Shown: positions 9,346 through 17,390 of the stretch, in pieces | How the letters are laid out: the number at the start of each line of letters is the position of its first letter | Numbering within the stretch: position 1 is the first letter of the stretch | Origin: Pseudobdellovibrionaceae bacterium | GTDB taxonomy: Bacteria > Bdellovibrionota > Bdellovibrionia > Bdellovibrionales > Bdellovibrionaceae | DNA length: 64,000 bases | Assembly (NCBI GenBank): GCA_019637955.1 | Contig: JAHBUS010000001.1 | Location: 744,001 to 808,000, forward strand | Direction of reading: 5' to 3' | Notes under the pieces: generated by a model | Seen by the model: the letters and a program-made list of their open reading frames with translations, nothing else | Database searches by the model: none | Told to the model about the DNA's origin: nothing | Program-made: the position numbers and the translations under genes

Positions 9346-9965
9346 GGTTGCACCTTCTTCATTCCCAAGGCGGCGGCACGCTCGTCCGAAAAGGGAAGTT
9401 TCGTCTTCGAGTCGTAGGTCGCCCCGGCAAAGCGCACCCCCGCGACATCCGCCTGCGATAGATCGGCTCCACGCAAATCGGCGAAAGACAGGTTCGCCCA
9501 GGTGAGAGAACTCGCGTTAAAGTCGGTGTTCTGAAAATCGCACCGGACACACGACCAAGACGGCGCCTTGTTGCCGTAAAAGCGAGCCCCGTTGAAATGA
9601 CTACCGTCCGCAACGACCAAACGAAACGACGTTCCGTAAATCAAGGCCTTAGAAAAATTCGACTCGCGCAAATCAGACTCGTCGAACCGGACCGAGCCGA
9701 TCCGCGCTTCGCGAAAGCTCGAAGCACGAAGGCGCAGGCGACGAAAGACATTATTAAGCATCGACAGTCGGTCAAAATTTCGAAGCGAATTATTATTCCA
9801 CTCGGCCATCGGCGGCGTCATCGCGCGGTGGGGAACACGGCTAAATGGAAGAGCTTTGGCCTCGGCGGGCGTCATGGATTTGAGCCGCTCAACGTCCGGA
9901 ATTTGCGCGTGAGCAACAAGTCCAAAGGCACCGACAAAAAAGGCGACCAAAATTTTTATAGGCAT
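9342..9965 (-). CDS. Secreted pentapeptide-repeat protein
   Basis: 207 residues. It starts with a signal peptide (MPIKILVAFFVGAFGLVAHA), then has pentapeptide A(D/N)LxX-type repeats from about residue 65 to 175 (for example SSFREARIGSVRFDESDL, and ANLSFADLRGADLSQAD), predicting a right-handed quadrilateral beta-helix. Two Cys in the repeat region (VRCDFQN and SWSC) could pair outside the cytoplasm. It is first in the operon with the HTTM-like and propeller genes, overlapping the former by ATGA, which suggests a shared envelope complex. No enzymatic motif is visible. Confidence 0.8.
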   Translation of the reverse strand: MPIKILVAFFVGAFGLVAHAQIPDVERLKSMTPAEAKALPFSRVPHRAMTPPMAEWNNNSLRNFDRLSMLNNVFRRLRLRASSFREARIGSVRFDESDLRESNFSKALIYGTSFRLVVADGSHFNGARFYGNKAPSWSCVRCDFQNTDFNASSLTWANLSFADLRGADLSQADVAGVRFAGATYDSKTKLPFSDERAAALGMKKVQP

Positions 9966-10018
9966 TCAAGGACTCCCCTGGCATCCTCTAACTTATGACT
10001 AAATAACGAGGTCGCCAA

Positions 10019-11299
10019 ATGCCTGCTCCATCAACCTGGACGTTTCGTGTAATTTCGGGCCTGACCTTCGTCGGGATCTTGATCTGCATCGCCCTTGCTC
10101 TGCAGCCGGGGCAAAACTTTATGCGCATGGAAGACCCGCCGAGCTCGTTTCAATCCAAAATCTCGTTGGATGAGGGGACTCGTTTCGAAGTGGGGGTCAA
10201 GAGCGCCCCCGGCCTTCGTCTTCTTTTAAAAGGGGTCCATGGGGATCCGCTCAAGGGCGAAGTGCCGGTCCTCGCCGCGACGGGCGACGAGCACGCGAAA
10301 TTTCAATGCGAAGCGACCAACGACAAGGGCGAAAGCCGCTGCTCGATGACGCCTTCGATCGATGGCGCCTTGATCATTCGCTTTGCCAATCAGCCCATCC
10401 TTGAACGTCTTGTCGTTCACGTTTTTCACTCGGGCTCCAAATTCGAAATCCTGGAGCAAGGAAGCGCCACGGGAGACGCCACCGGCAATCTTCGTTGGCG
10501 CGTTCGACTCGACAAACCGTGGAACCGCGGCCCCGCCGTCGTTGCCATGGAGGGCGCGGGCCGCTTCGCGGCGGACTGCTCGGTTCAAGAGAGCCAGATG
10601 GACTTGGACTGCCGCCTGTCGGCAGAGGCTCCGGGCGCAAAAAAAATTCGGCTCCTACGCCCGTTACTTGAGGGATCTCTCGACGTCGACATCCAACCGG
10701 CGGCAAAGGCGGCCACGCCCGTCAAAAAAGAGTCGCAAATTTACGCGATCGGCCCCGCCCAACCCAAAGGACAAATGCAAATCGTGGCGGTCCGCCTGAT
10801 GAAGGCGAGCAAGCCCGTCTCGGGGATCACGCCCCGCCTCGCGGTTTTGGGAACGGCTCCCGTGACCGCGTCTTGCGGGACCACCGATCAAGAAGGTCAC
10901 GCCGAGTGCCGTCTCTTCTCGATGTACACGCAAAAAGTCGACGTTTGGATCTCCGGCGACTTCTCGAGCGCGTCTCTCCCCTTTTCGTTTATTCAGGAAC
11001 GACAGAGTTTCAATCCCGATTTCGTTTTTGGCGATCCCGCGATCCTGAGCATCCGTTTTGAATCGCACTCAAAAGGCCAATACGCCAACACCATCCCCAG
11101 GCTTGTCTTTCCCGAATCGAATGTCATGAGCGAGTGCACGGCGGAAGTGGACGGCTTTTTTGACTGCGCGATGAAAAGCCCTCAAGGAGGGCTCATCAAA
11201 GGCAACTACCGGCATTTTCGCAAAGACGAAGAGCTGCTGGTGCGCGATGCGAACCTGCATCAGCTCGAAGTTCTGTTTCCGAAACCCTCAGGCTCCTAA
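10019..11299 (+). CDS. Membrane-anchored Ig-like repeat protein related to the giant surface protein
   Basis: 426 residues with one N-terminal membrane anchor (residues about 10-28) and no clear cleavage site, so the rest should lie in the periplasm. At least two repeats carry the same layout as the giant protein at 1-6860: a (V/I)TP-type motif, then C, a G, and a second C (GEVPVLAATG ... CEATNDKGESRC, and SGITPRLAVLG ... CGTTDQEGHAEC). It lies 3 kb downstream of the giant gene on the same strand, beyond a minus-strand operon. It may be an anchor or partner for the giant protein, but that is inference. The ATG follows ACGAGG. Its 3' end overlaps the convergent gene by 12 bases. Confidence 0.65.
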   Translation: MPAPSTWTFRVISGLTFVGILICIALALQPGQNFMRMEDPPSSFQSKISLDEGTRFEVGVKSAPGLRLLLKGVHGDPLKGEVPVLAATGDEHAKFQCEATNDKGESRCSMTPSIDGALIIRFANQPILERLVVHVFHSGSKFEILEQGSATGDATGNLRWRVRLDKPWNRGPAVVAMEGAGRFAADCSVQESQMDLDCRLSAEAPGAKKIRLLRPLLEGSLDVDIQPAAKAATPVKKESQIYAIGPAQPKGQMQIVAVRLMKASKPVSGITPRLAVLGTAPVTASCGTTDQEGHAECRLFSMYTQKVDVWISGDFSSASLPFSFIQERQSFNPDFVFGDPAILSIRFESHSKGQYANTIPRLVFPESNVMSECTAEVDGFFDCAMKSPQGGLIKGNYRHFRKDEELLVRDANLHQLEVLFPKPSGS

Positions 11300-12931
11300 C
11301 GAGCGCAAGAACTTCTGGATGTCGATGTCGATCGGCGTCGCCGTGCCGTTGGCCGGTGACGGGTTCGCGAGCTCATCCAAGCTGAAATCCATTTTAATAT
11401 CGTAGCGCCGGATGTGCTGATTGCGAAGCCGCTGCTCGCGCGAGTACCAAAGGCGCTTGGTCGACGAATCGCCGCAAGTCGAAAGCTCGCCGGCGGTGGC
11501 CCCCCAGCGCAGCTCCACACAGTGGTAGGGATCGAACGACAAACCGAACAGACGCTGGCGCACCTGCTCGAGATTCAGCGTCACGCCCTGCCCCGCGCTG
11601 TTCGTGTACGTCATTTGGCAGCGCTGGCTTTCGGCATTGTAAACATCCAGCAGTTCGCGGGGTAAGTTTGAACCCGAGTAAACGATCGAGGGGTCTTTGG
11701 CCGCGATCTTCTTCATGTAACCGTCCGCTTGATCTAAGAGATCGCGGAAAGACACTTTCAGCTGAGCATCGCGCGAGGGCGTCGAGTAGGTCTCCCACTC
11801 GCCTTGCGTTCCGTAAATATTCTCGGGCAAGCGCGCCGGGTGTTCTTTATTTTGGACTCCCGCTTTGATCGCCACATCCACCGCGAGCACCCGGTCCTGA
11901 ACCGATTGGCACAGGTCTTCGAGCGTTGAGCGGAAGTCGTCGACGGGACGGATTTTCAGATCGCCCTTGGCCATTTTCAGGCGGGCGTACTCGTAGTAGC
12001 TGACCGAGCGGCCCTGATAGGTGAACTTCGACTGCGTCCAATCGGTCGCGGCGCCGTTGGTTCCGAAGAACTGCTCGGTGCCGTAGGCGCGCAGATCTTT
12101 GTTGGCGGCAGCTTCGATGCGGCCGCCGAGCCAAAGACCTTGCGCATTTTGCGTGGCGCCCACGAGGCGAACAGGGCGCCAGCTCTTAAACCCCGCGCCT
12201 TGGCCCGGCTGCGAGCGCACGAACTTGATCGAGAACGACCCGGTAGTGAGCGAGTTGTCAGGGTGCGCATCGAAGTAATAAATTTTGCCATCATCGGTGA
12301 CTTTGTAGACCATCGTCACGTGGCCATTGGGATCGTAAAGGATCGTCCCGGGTCCGATCGCTTCGCGGTCGATCTTGACGGGGTAAAAATCCGCGAACAA
12401 CGGACCGCTGTCGTTGCCCGTGTAATTCACGCGGTAGTTGCCCGAATCGGTTTCGTCCGGAATGAGGCGGTTGAAGATCTCGACCGCGTTCACGAATTGA
12501 CCGTTTCGGGTGACGACGTCGATTTTCTTCGCGACTTCGTTGCCTTGAGCCGAGTAGCGCAAATCGCCGCGGTTTCCGGCCACGTTTCGCAGTCTCATGC
12601 TCGAGGCAAACGAAAACGGAAGACCGTTTTTGAACGCGAAGTAACCGCGCACGAAGTACGGAAAGTCCGCGCAATCGGCGTAGTAACGAAGACCCGCGGG
12701 GTCCGACGCGCGGTAGGTGTTGGCGGCGGAGTTGAAACACTGAGTGACCGTGCGGCACGAACGCGTCTCGACGGTTTCGCCCAAACGCTGAACGAAGGCC
12801 TGAAAGTTCTTTTCGTCGTTGGTCGACCAATGCGGCTTCAGGATTTTCCAAGACGAGGTCGTTTGCGCCGGGGCTTGCGCCATCAGCAAGGAAGTCAGGA
12901 CGAAGATTGAGACGCTCAAAAGACGAACCAT
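11288..12931 (-). CDS. Secreted cysteine-peptidase-like protein with DCAD motif (paralogue of 60590-61840)
   Basis: 547 residues with a signal peptide (ends near AQAPAQT). A putative papain/NlpC-like core has Cys87 in YADCADFPYFVRGYFAFKN and His204 in DPNGHVTMVYKV, followed by a strand containing DAHPD, the Cys...His order of NlpC/P60 and transglutaminase-like folds. The motif is DCAD rather than the usual DCSG of NlpC/P60 enzymes. The C-terminal 250 residues contain a STPSRDAQLKV motif and a final CVELRWG, both shared with the paralogue at 60590. The likely site of action is the periplasm or the outside; peptidoglycan or protein as substrate is inference. Confidence 0.6.
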   Translation of the reverse strand: MVRLLSVSIFVLTSLLMAQAPAQTTSSWKILKPHWSTNDEKNFQAFVQRLGETVETRSCRTVTQCFNSAANTYRASDPAGLRYYADCADFPYFVRGYFAFKNGLPFSFASSMRLRNVAGNRGDLRYSAQGNEVAKKIDVVTRNGQFVNAVEIFNRLIPDETDSGNYRVNYTGNDSGPLFADFYPVKIDREAIGPGTILYDPNGHVTMVYKVTDDGKIYYFDAHPDNSLTTGSFSIKFVRSQPGQGAGFKSWRPVRLVGATQNAQGLWLGGRIEAAANKDLRAYGTEQFFGTNGAATDWTQSKFTYQGRSVSYYEYARLKMAKGDLKIRPVDDFRSTLEDLCQSVQDRVLAVDVAIKAGVQNKEHPARLPENIYGTQGEWETYSTPSRDAQLKVSFRDLLDQADGYMKKIAAKDPSIVYSGSNLPRELLDVYNAESQRCQMTYTNSAGQGVTLNLEQVRQRLFGLSFDPYHCVELRWGATAGELSTCGDSSTKRLWYSREQRLRNQHIRRYDIKMDFSLDELANPSPANGTATPIDIDIQKFLRSLGA

Positions 12932-13047
12932 GAAGGACCTCCCGATCCGGGCGCTGCTGGCACCTGATGGGAGTCCTTCTAGTCCTCAAGGATCAACAGC
13001 CTCAACAAATTTTGGCCGAGAGGTCAGATTTTACCAGGTACCAAAAA

Positions 13048-13100
13048 GGCACCTGTAAAGGGGCCTTCTTAAGCAACGGCACCTGCAAAGGGGCCTTCTT
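13048..13100. repeat. Two 23-base direct repeats in the intergenic region
   Basis: Bases 13048-13070 and 13078-13100 share GGCACCTG(T/C)AAAGGGGCC followed by TTCTT, with one mismatch and a 30-base period. A third partial GGTACC...GGCACC stretch lies just upstream (13037-13053). The block sits directly 3' of the manC stop (13109, minus strand), so it could affect its transcript end. No poly-T terminator is evident. Confidence 0.6.
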
Positions 13101-13108
13101 CGAGGAAA

Positions 13109-14506
13109 CTACGTGCGTTTGTAGTCATCTTGATACCGGACGATATCATCTTCACCGAAATAGGTGCCCAACTGCACCTCGATGAACTCGAGGGGCTCAT
13201 TAAAAGGATTGCGGATGCGGTGTTTGGCCCCCAACGGAATCCTGACATAGCTGCCAGCCTTCATCGGAATGACCTCATCGTTCAAAATGACCTCACCCGC
13301 CCCGCGCACCATGATCCAATGCTCTTCACGTTTGGCGTGCGACTGGTAGGAGATTTGCGACTTGGCATTGACCACGATCACCTTGGATTTGAAATGCTCC
13401 TTGTCGCGCAAGACTTCGAAACGTCCCCACGGCCGTTCCTCAAAAACATGTTCGCTCGCGAGCTTCGGGGCTTCGGTCTTGAGACGCTCGACGACGGTCT
13501 TCACCTCTTGCGTATGGCCTTTCGACGAAATCAAAAGCGCATCTTCGGTGTCGACGACAATCAAATCGTCGACGCCGACGAAGGCGTAACGCTTGTCCCG
13601 CGCCGGGAGCACAAAGTTGTTCTTGGAGTCGACTTCGATGGTTTTTTGGCCGTGCGTGCGGCCCGTGCGTTCGTAAACGTCGGCCACGGCATCCCAAGAG
13701 CCGACATCGCTCCATCCGGGATCGCACGGCACGCACAAGAGCTCCTCGCCCGAGAGCTTCTCCATGATGGCGTAATCGATGCTGATCGACGGCATCTTGG
13801 CGTAGATCTCCGCGATGTTCGAGCGGTCGGTTTTCAGCGCCGAAACGCCCTGCCAAATTTGCGGTTGGTATTTTTTAAAAAGCTCGATCATCAAGCGCAC
13901 CGGGAAAACAAAAATCCCCGCGTTCCAGAAGAACGACCCGTCTTGCAAGAACTGCTTCGCGGTCGAAAGATCGGGCTTCTCATGGAACTTAACGACCGAA
14001 AAGCTCGACAGCTGATCGTTGTAGGAATGCGGAAGCTTTTGCGTTTGGATGTAGCCGTAGCCCGTCTCGGGCGACTGGGGTTTGAGGCCGAGCGTGACGA
14101 CTTTGCCCTCGCGCGCGCCCTTTTCGGCCAGATCCAAGGCCGAGAGAAAGACTTCGAGTTTGTCGACCAGGTGATCGGCCGGAAAAACGCCGACGATTTC
14201 GTCCAGCTTGCCTTGTTGTTCGAGCACCTTGCAAAGAACGGCGATCGCGGGCGCGGTGTTCTTGCCTTGCGGTTCGTAAACGATCTCGACTTGCGGGAAG
14301 CCCGCTTCGATCGCCTTTTTCTCGGTGAAGTCGCGAAGAGAAATCGATGTGATGATCATGGGTTTGTTGCCGAAGCTTCCCAGTCGCTTGAGCGTCAGAT
14401 TTTGCAAAGGTTCTTCGAAAAGATCGTTGAACTGCTTCGGAAACTTCGCGCGCGACACGGGCCAGAGTCTCGTTCCGCTACCGCCCGACAAAATCACAGG
14501 AATCAT
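13109..14506 (-). CDS. manC: Mannose-1-phosphate guanylyltransferase / mannose-6-phosphate isomerase
   Basis: 465 residues, the usual length of type II bifunctional ManC/AlgA/CpsB. The N-terminal nucleotidyltransferase has MIPVILSGGSGTRLWPVSR and KFPKQF, plus the YEPQGKNTAPAIA substrate loop and FFWNAGIFVF. The C-terminal cupin (PMI type II) has RPWGRFEVL, the metal-ligand region QSHAKREEHW, and IPLGAKHRIRNP. It makes GDP-mannose in the cytoplasm for surface polysaccharide or glycosylation. The start at 14506 is the family-typical MIPVILSGG; a longer in-frame reading would enter the divergent aminotransferase gene. It is divergent to the sugar aminotransferase and near kdsA, in a small surface-sugar cluster. 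Confidence 0.92.
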   Translation of the reverse strand: MIPVILSGGSGTRLWPVSRAKFPKQFNDLFEEPLQNLTLKRLGSFGNKPMIITSISLRDFTEKKAIEAGFPQVEIVYEPQGKNTAPAIAVLCKVLEQQGKLDEIVGVFPADHLVDKLEVFLSALDLAEKGAREGKVVTLGLKPQSPETGYGYIQTQKLPHSYNDQLSSFSVVKFHEKPDLSTAKQFLQDGSFFWNAGIFVFPVRLMIELFKKYQPQIWQGVSALKTDRSNIAEIYAKMPSISIDYAIMEKLSGEELLCVPCDPGWSDVGSWDAVADVYERTGRTHGQKTIEVDSKNNFVLPARDKRYAFVGVDDLIVVDTEDALLISSKGHTQEVKTVVERLKTEAPKLASEHVFEERPWGRFEVLRDKEHFKSKVIVVNAKSQISYQSHAKREEHWIMVRGAGEVILNDEVIPMKAGSYVRIPLGAKHRIRNPFNEPLEFIEVQLGTYFGEDDIVRYQDDYKRT

Positions 14507-14696
14507 GTTCGCCCCAGGGTCTAAAGCCCGTCTTGTGTTCAGAAAACAACGGGGGCCAGAGTACAAAAAGGCGCGCGAAAAGTCGACCTCGCCCTGCGAA
14601 ATGGCCGGAACGCCCGGCCGAGAGCACGACAGACGTGGACAGCCCCGGCCGGACGGAGGATACTCGAGGTGAATTTCACCCCAAGAAGGAGCATCC

Positions 14697-15815
14697 ATGT
14701 CTCAGATTCCTTTTATCGACCTTAAAGCCCAATACAAGGCCCTGAAACCCAAAATCGACGCCCGCATCATGGCGGTTCTCGAGCACGGCGCCTACGTCAA
14801 CGGCCCCGAAGTGGTTGAGCTCGAAACCAAGCTGGCCGCCTTCACCGGCACGAAATACGCCCTCGCCTGCGCCAGCGGCACCGACGCCTTGATGGTCCCG
14901 TTGATGGCGCTGGGGATCGGCCAGGGCGATGAAGTCATCACGACCGCTTTTTCATTCATCGCGACCGCCGAAACGATCGTGCTCGCGGGCGCAACTCCCG
15001 TGTACATCGATATTGATCCCATCACTTACAACATGGATCCCAAGAAGATCGAAGCCGCGATCACTTCGAAGACCAAAGCGATCATGCCCGTCTCGCTTTA
15101 TGGTCAAATGCCCGACATGGATGCGATCAACGCCATCGCCAAAAAGCACGGCCTGCACGTGATCGAAGACACCGCGCAAAGCTTCGGGGCGAAGTACAAA
15201 GGCAAGCGTTCGGGATCGATGACGATCGCGGCCGGCACTAGCTTCTTTCCCGCGAAACCCTTGGGCTGCTACGGTGACGGCGGCGCGATCTTCACCAACG
15301 ACGACAATCTCTACAAAGCGATGAAAGAAATCCGCGAGCACGGCTCTGAAACTCGCTACTACCACACCCGTCTTGGCATCAACGGCCGACTCGACACTCT
15401 TCAGTGCGCGATTCTTCTGGCAAAAATGGAGCGCTATGAATGGGAAATTTCGGCGCGCCAAAAAATCGCCGAAAACTTCGGCAAGGCTTTCGCCAGCATC
15501 AAGGCCGAGGGCTTTTCGTACCCCAAAGTTGCGGACGGCTGCGAAAGCGTTTGGGCCCAGTACACCCTCACCGTGCGTGACCGCGCGGGATTCCAAAAGC
15601 GCATGACCGAGCTCGGCGTTCCCACTTCGATCCACTACCCCCGCATCATGCCCGATCAACCCTGGTACAAAGAGAACCTCAAATCGCCTCAGCACGACTG
15701 GAGCCAGTCGCGTTGGGCGGCCGAGAACGTCATCTCGATTCCCATGTATCCTGACATGGACGAGGCGACTCAGAATAAAGTGATCGACGGGGTGAAAAAG
15801 GCGCTTGGCGTTTAA
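14697..15815 (+). CDS. DegT/DnrJ/EryC1-family sugar aminotransferase, WbpE-like
   Basis: 372 residues. A PLP-dependent aminotransferase of nucleotide sugars: FIDLKAQY start, ASGTDALMVPLMALGIGQGD, the aspartate-containing VIEDTAQSFGA, Schiff-base Lys187 in SFFPAKPLGCYGDGG, and IREHGSETRYYH ... NGRLDTLQ. The SFFPxKPLGCYGDGG and NGRLDTLQ blocks match WbpE-type enzymes, which form UDP-GlcNAc(3NH2)A for O-antigen. Other 3-amino-sugar aminotransferases remain possible. A ribosome-binding site (AAGAAGGAG) lies 6 bases upstream of the ATG. kdsA follows after 24 bases, so the two are probably co-transcribed for lipopolysaccharide synthesis. Confidence 0.85.
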   Translation: MSQIPFIDLKAQYKALKPKIDARIMAVLEHGAYVNGPEVVELETKLAAFTGTKYALACASGTDALMVPLMALGIGQGDEVITTAFSFIATAETIVLAGATPVYIDIDPITYNMDPKKIEAAITSKTKAIMPVSLYGQMPDMDAINAIAKKHGLHVIEDTAQSFGAKYKGKRSGSMTIAAGTSFFPAKPLGCYGDGGAIFTNDDNLYKAMKEIREHGSETRYYHTRLGINGRLDTLQCAILLAKMERYEWEISARQKIAENFGKAFASIKAEGFSYPKVADGCESVWAQYTLTVRDRAGFQKRMTELGVPTSIHYPRIMPDQPWYKENLKSPQHDWSQSRWAAENVISIPMYPDMDEATQNKVIDGVKKALGV

Positions 15816-15839
15816 GCCGAAATTTGCGAGAACTGCCGG

Positions 15840-16691
15840 ATGACTGAATTCAAAGCGCTCGAAAAACCCGTTGTGATGAACCACTCTTCCGGCACGTTTA
15901 CCTGGGGGGACGGAAAGTCGTTCGTTCTCTTCGCGGGACCGGACATCATCGAAGATGAAGGCATGGTTCTCGAAACCGGCCGCGAAATTCAGCGCGTTTG
16001 TAAAAACTTAGGGATCTCGTGGGTCTTGAAATGCTCGTTCGATAAAGCCAACCGCCAATCGGCGACCAGCTTTCGCGGACCCGGCACCCACTCGGCGCTG
16101 GATTCGCTGGGCAAAATCAAAGGCGAGCTGAACGCCCCGCTTTTGACCGACGTTCACGAAACCATTCAGGTCGAAGACACCGCCAAAGTCGCCGACGTGA
16201 TTCAGATCCCCGCGTTTTTGTCGCGCCAAACCGACCTGATGGTCGCGGCCGCGAAAACCAACAAAGTCATCCACATCAAAAAAGGTCAGTTCTTGGCGCC
16301 TTGGGATATGAAAGCGATCGCACAAAAAGCGGTCGCGGCCGGCAACTCCAAGATCCTTCTTTGCGAACGCGGAACCACGTTCGGTTACAACCGCCTGATC
16401 AACGATATGACGGGCCTTGTGGACATGCGCCGCTTGGGCTTTCCGGTGGTGATGGACTGCACGCACTCCACGCAGCTTCCGGGCGCAACCGGCGAGAGCT
16501 CGGGCGGCCGCGGTGAGATGGTCTGGCCTCTGGCCCGAGCGGCGATGGCCGTGGGCGTGGACGGGATCTTTATTGAGACGCACCCCAATCCCGAGAAGGC
16601 GCTTTGCGACGGCCCCACGTCGCTCCCTTTGCGCAATCTCGAGGCTTTGCTCAAGAATCTCATCGCGATCCAAAAGACCCACCAGGCTTAA
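15840..16691 (+). CDS. kdsA: 3-deoxy-8-phosphooctulonate (KDO-8-phosphate) synthase
   Basis: 283 residues, the normal KdsA length. It condenses PEP with arabinose-5-phosphate to give KDO-8-P for lipid A-core. Diagnostic blocks are FAGPDIIEDEG, KCSFDKANRQSATSFRGPG, LTDVHE, IQIPAFLSRQTDL, KKGQFLAPWDMK, CERGTTFGYN, MDCTHSTQLPG and FIETHPNPEKALCDGP. The sequence has the metal-binding pattern of the family but lacks the Asn-for-Cys signature I would need to assign the metal class confidently. It sits 24 bases after the aminotransferase gene in the same direction. Confidence 0.95.
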   Translation: MTEFKALEKPVVMNHSSGTFTWGDGKSFVLFAGPDIIEDEGMVLETGREIQRVCKNLGISWVLKCSFDKANRQSATSFRGPGTHSALDSLGKIKGELNAPLLTDVHETIQVEDTAKVADVIQIPAFLSRQTDLMVAAAKTNKVIHIKKGQFLAPWDMKAIAQKAVAAGNSKILLCERGTTFGYNRLINDMTGLVDMRRLGFPVVMDCTHSTQLPGATGESSGGRGEMVWPLARAAMAVGVDGIFIETHPNPEKALCDGPTSLPLRNLEALLKNLIAIQKTHQA

Positions 16692-16758
16692 GGCGGACCC
16701 CACCGTCTCAAAACGAGATCGTGTTTAGCGACAAGCGCATCCGACCGATGAGTCGTCC

Positions 16759-17379
16759 ATGCGCTCGCTTTGCTTTGTCTTTATTTCTGCCGTCGTTCTC
16801 ATGGGTTGCCAACGCCCGGAAGGCGACGTTTCAAAGCTCACGATCGAACTGCCGGCGGGTTTGAACGACTCGCAAAAAGTCGGCGCCTTTGCGGCGTGGC
16901 CGACGGGCAAAAAGTTTTGCTACGGCGTGAACGTCACCGGAGATGGGATCGAGACCGAGACGGATGCGTGTTCCCCGGCGCTCGGAACCCGCATTGGCTT
17001 TACAGATCAATCGTCGGTCTCCCTCGAAGTTCGCAAAGGCACGGGACGCCAAGTGGATGTCTACGTTTACGTGGCGGCGGTCAGTGAGGCCTGCCCCGTT
17101 CTCGGAAAATCACCCGACATCGACCGTCGCAAAATTTATCTGGTCGGCTCAAAATCTCGCGTCGACATGAGCAAAGATGAAACCAAGCTCGATCTGTTCG
17201 TGACCTACCCCGGAGACAACGCTCACATCGCGGCCCAACTCTCGATGCCCGCCGTGTGCTTGGCCGGAGGTTCGACGCCCATGGGCAGCGGTGCGCGTCT
17301 CAGCTTGGGCGTCGGTCACTTTAAAGACTCCAATTACGAAATGAATGTCCGTGTCAATGCGGTGAAAGCTCTTCAGTAA
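16759..17379 (+). CDS. Lipoprotein of unknown function
   Basis: 206 residues with a short N-terminal signal and a probable lipobox (VVLMGC, Cys about residue 18). The mature part is beta-rich with several Cys (NKFCYGVN-type, TDACSPALG, EACPVLG, AVCLAGG), fitting a periplasmic or outer-membrane-attached domain. No family recognised. It is followed after 11 bases by the tail-fibre-like secreted gene, so the pair is probably one transcript and the lipoprotein may help secrete or anchor the larger protein (inference). Confidence 0.6.
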   Translation: MRSLCFVFISAVVLMGCQRPEGDVSKLTIELPAGLNDSQKVGAFAAWPTGKKFCYGVNVTGDGIETETDACSPALGTRIGFTDQSSVSLEVRKGTGRQVDVYVYVAAVSEACPVLGKSPDIDRRKIYLVGSKSRVDMSKDETKLDLFVTYPGDNAHIAAQLSMPAVCLAGGSTPMGSGARLSLGVGHFKDSNYEMNVRVNAVKALQ

Positions 17380-17390
17380 GGATGATGACG

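Noticed and set aside
13130-14524. Plus-strand reading frame of 464 residues opposite manC
   Set aside because: Antisense shadow; composition is unlike a protein and manC on the minus strand is diagnostic.
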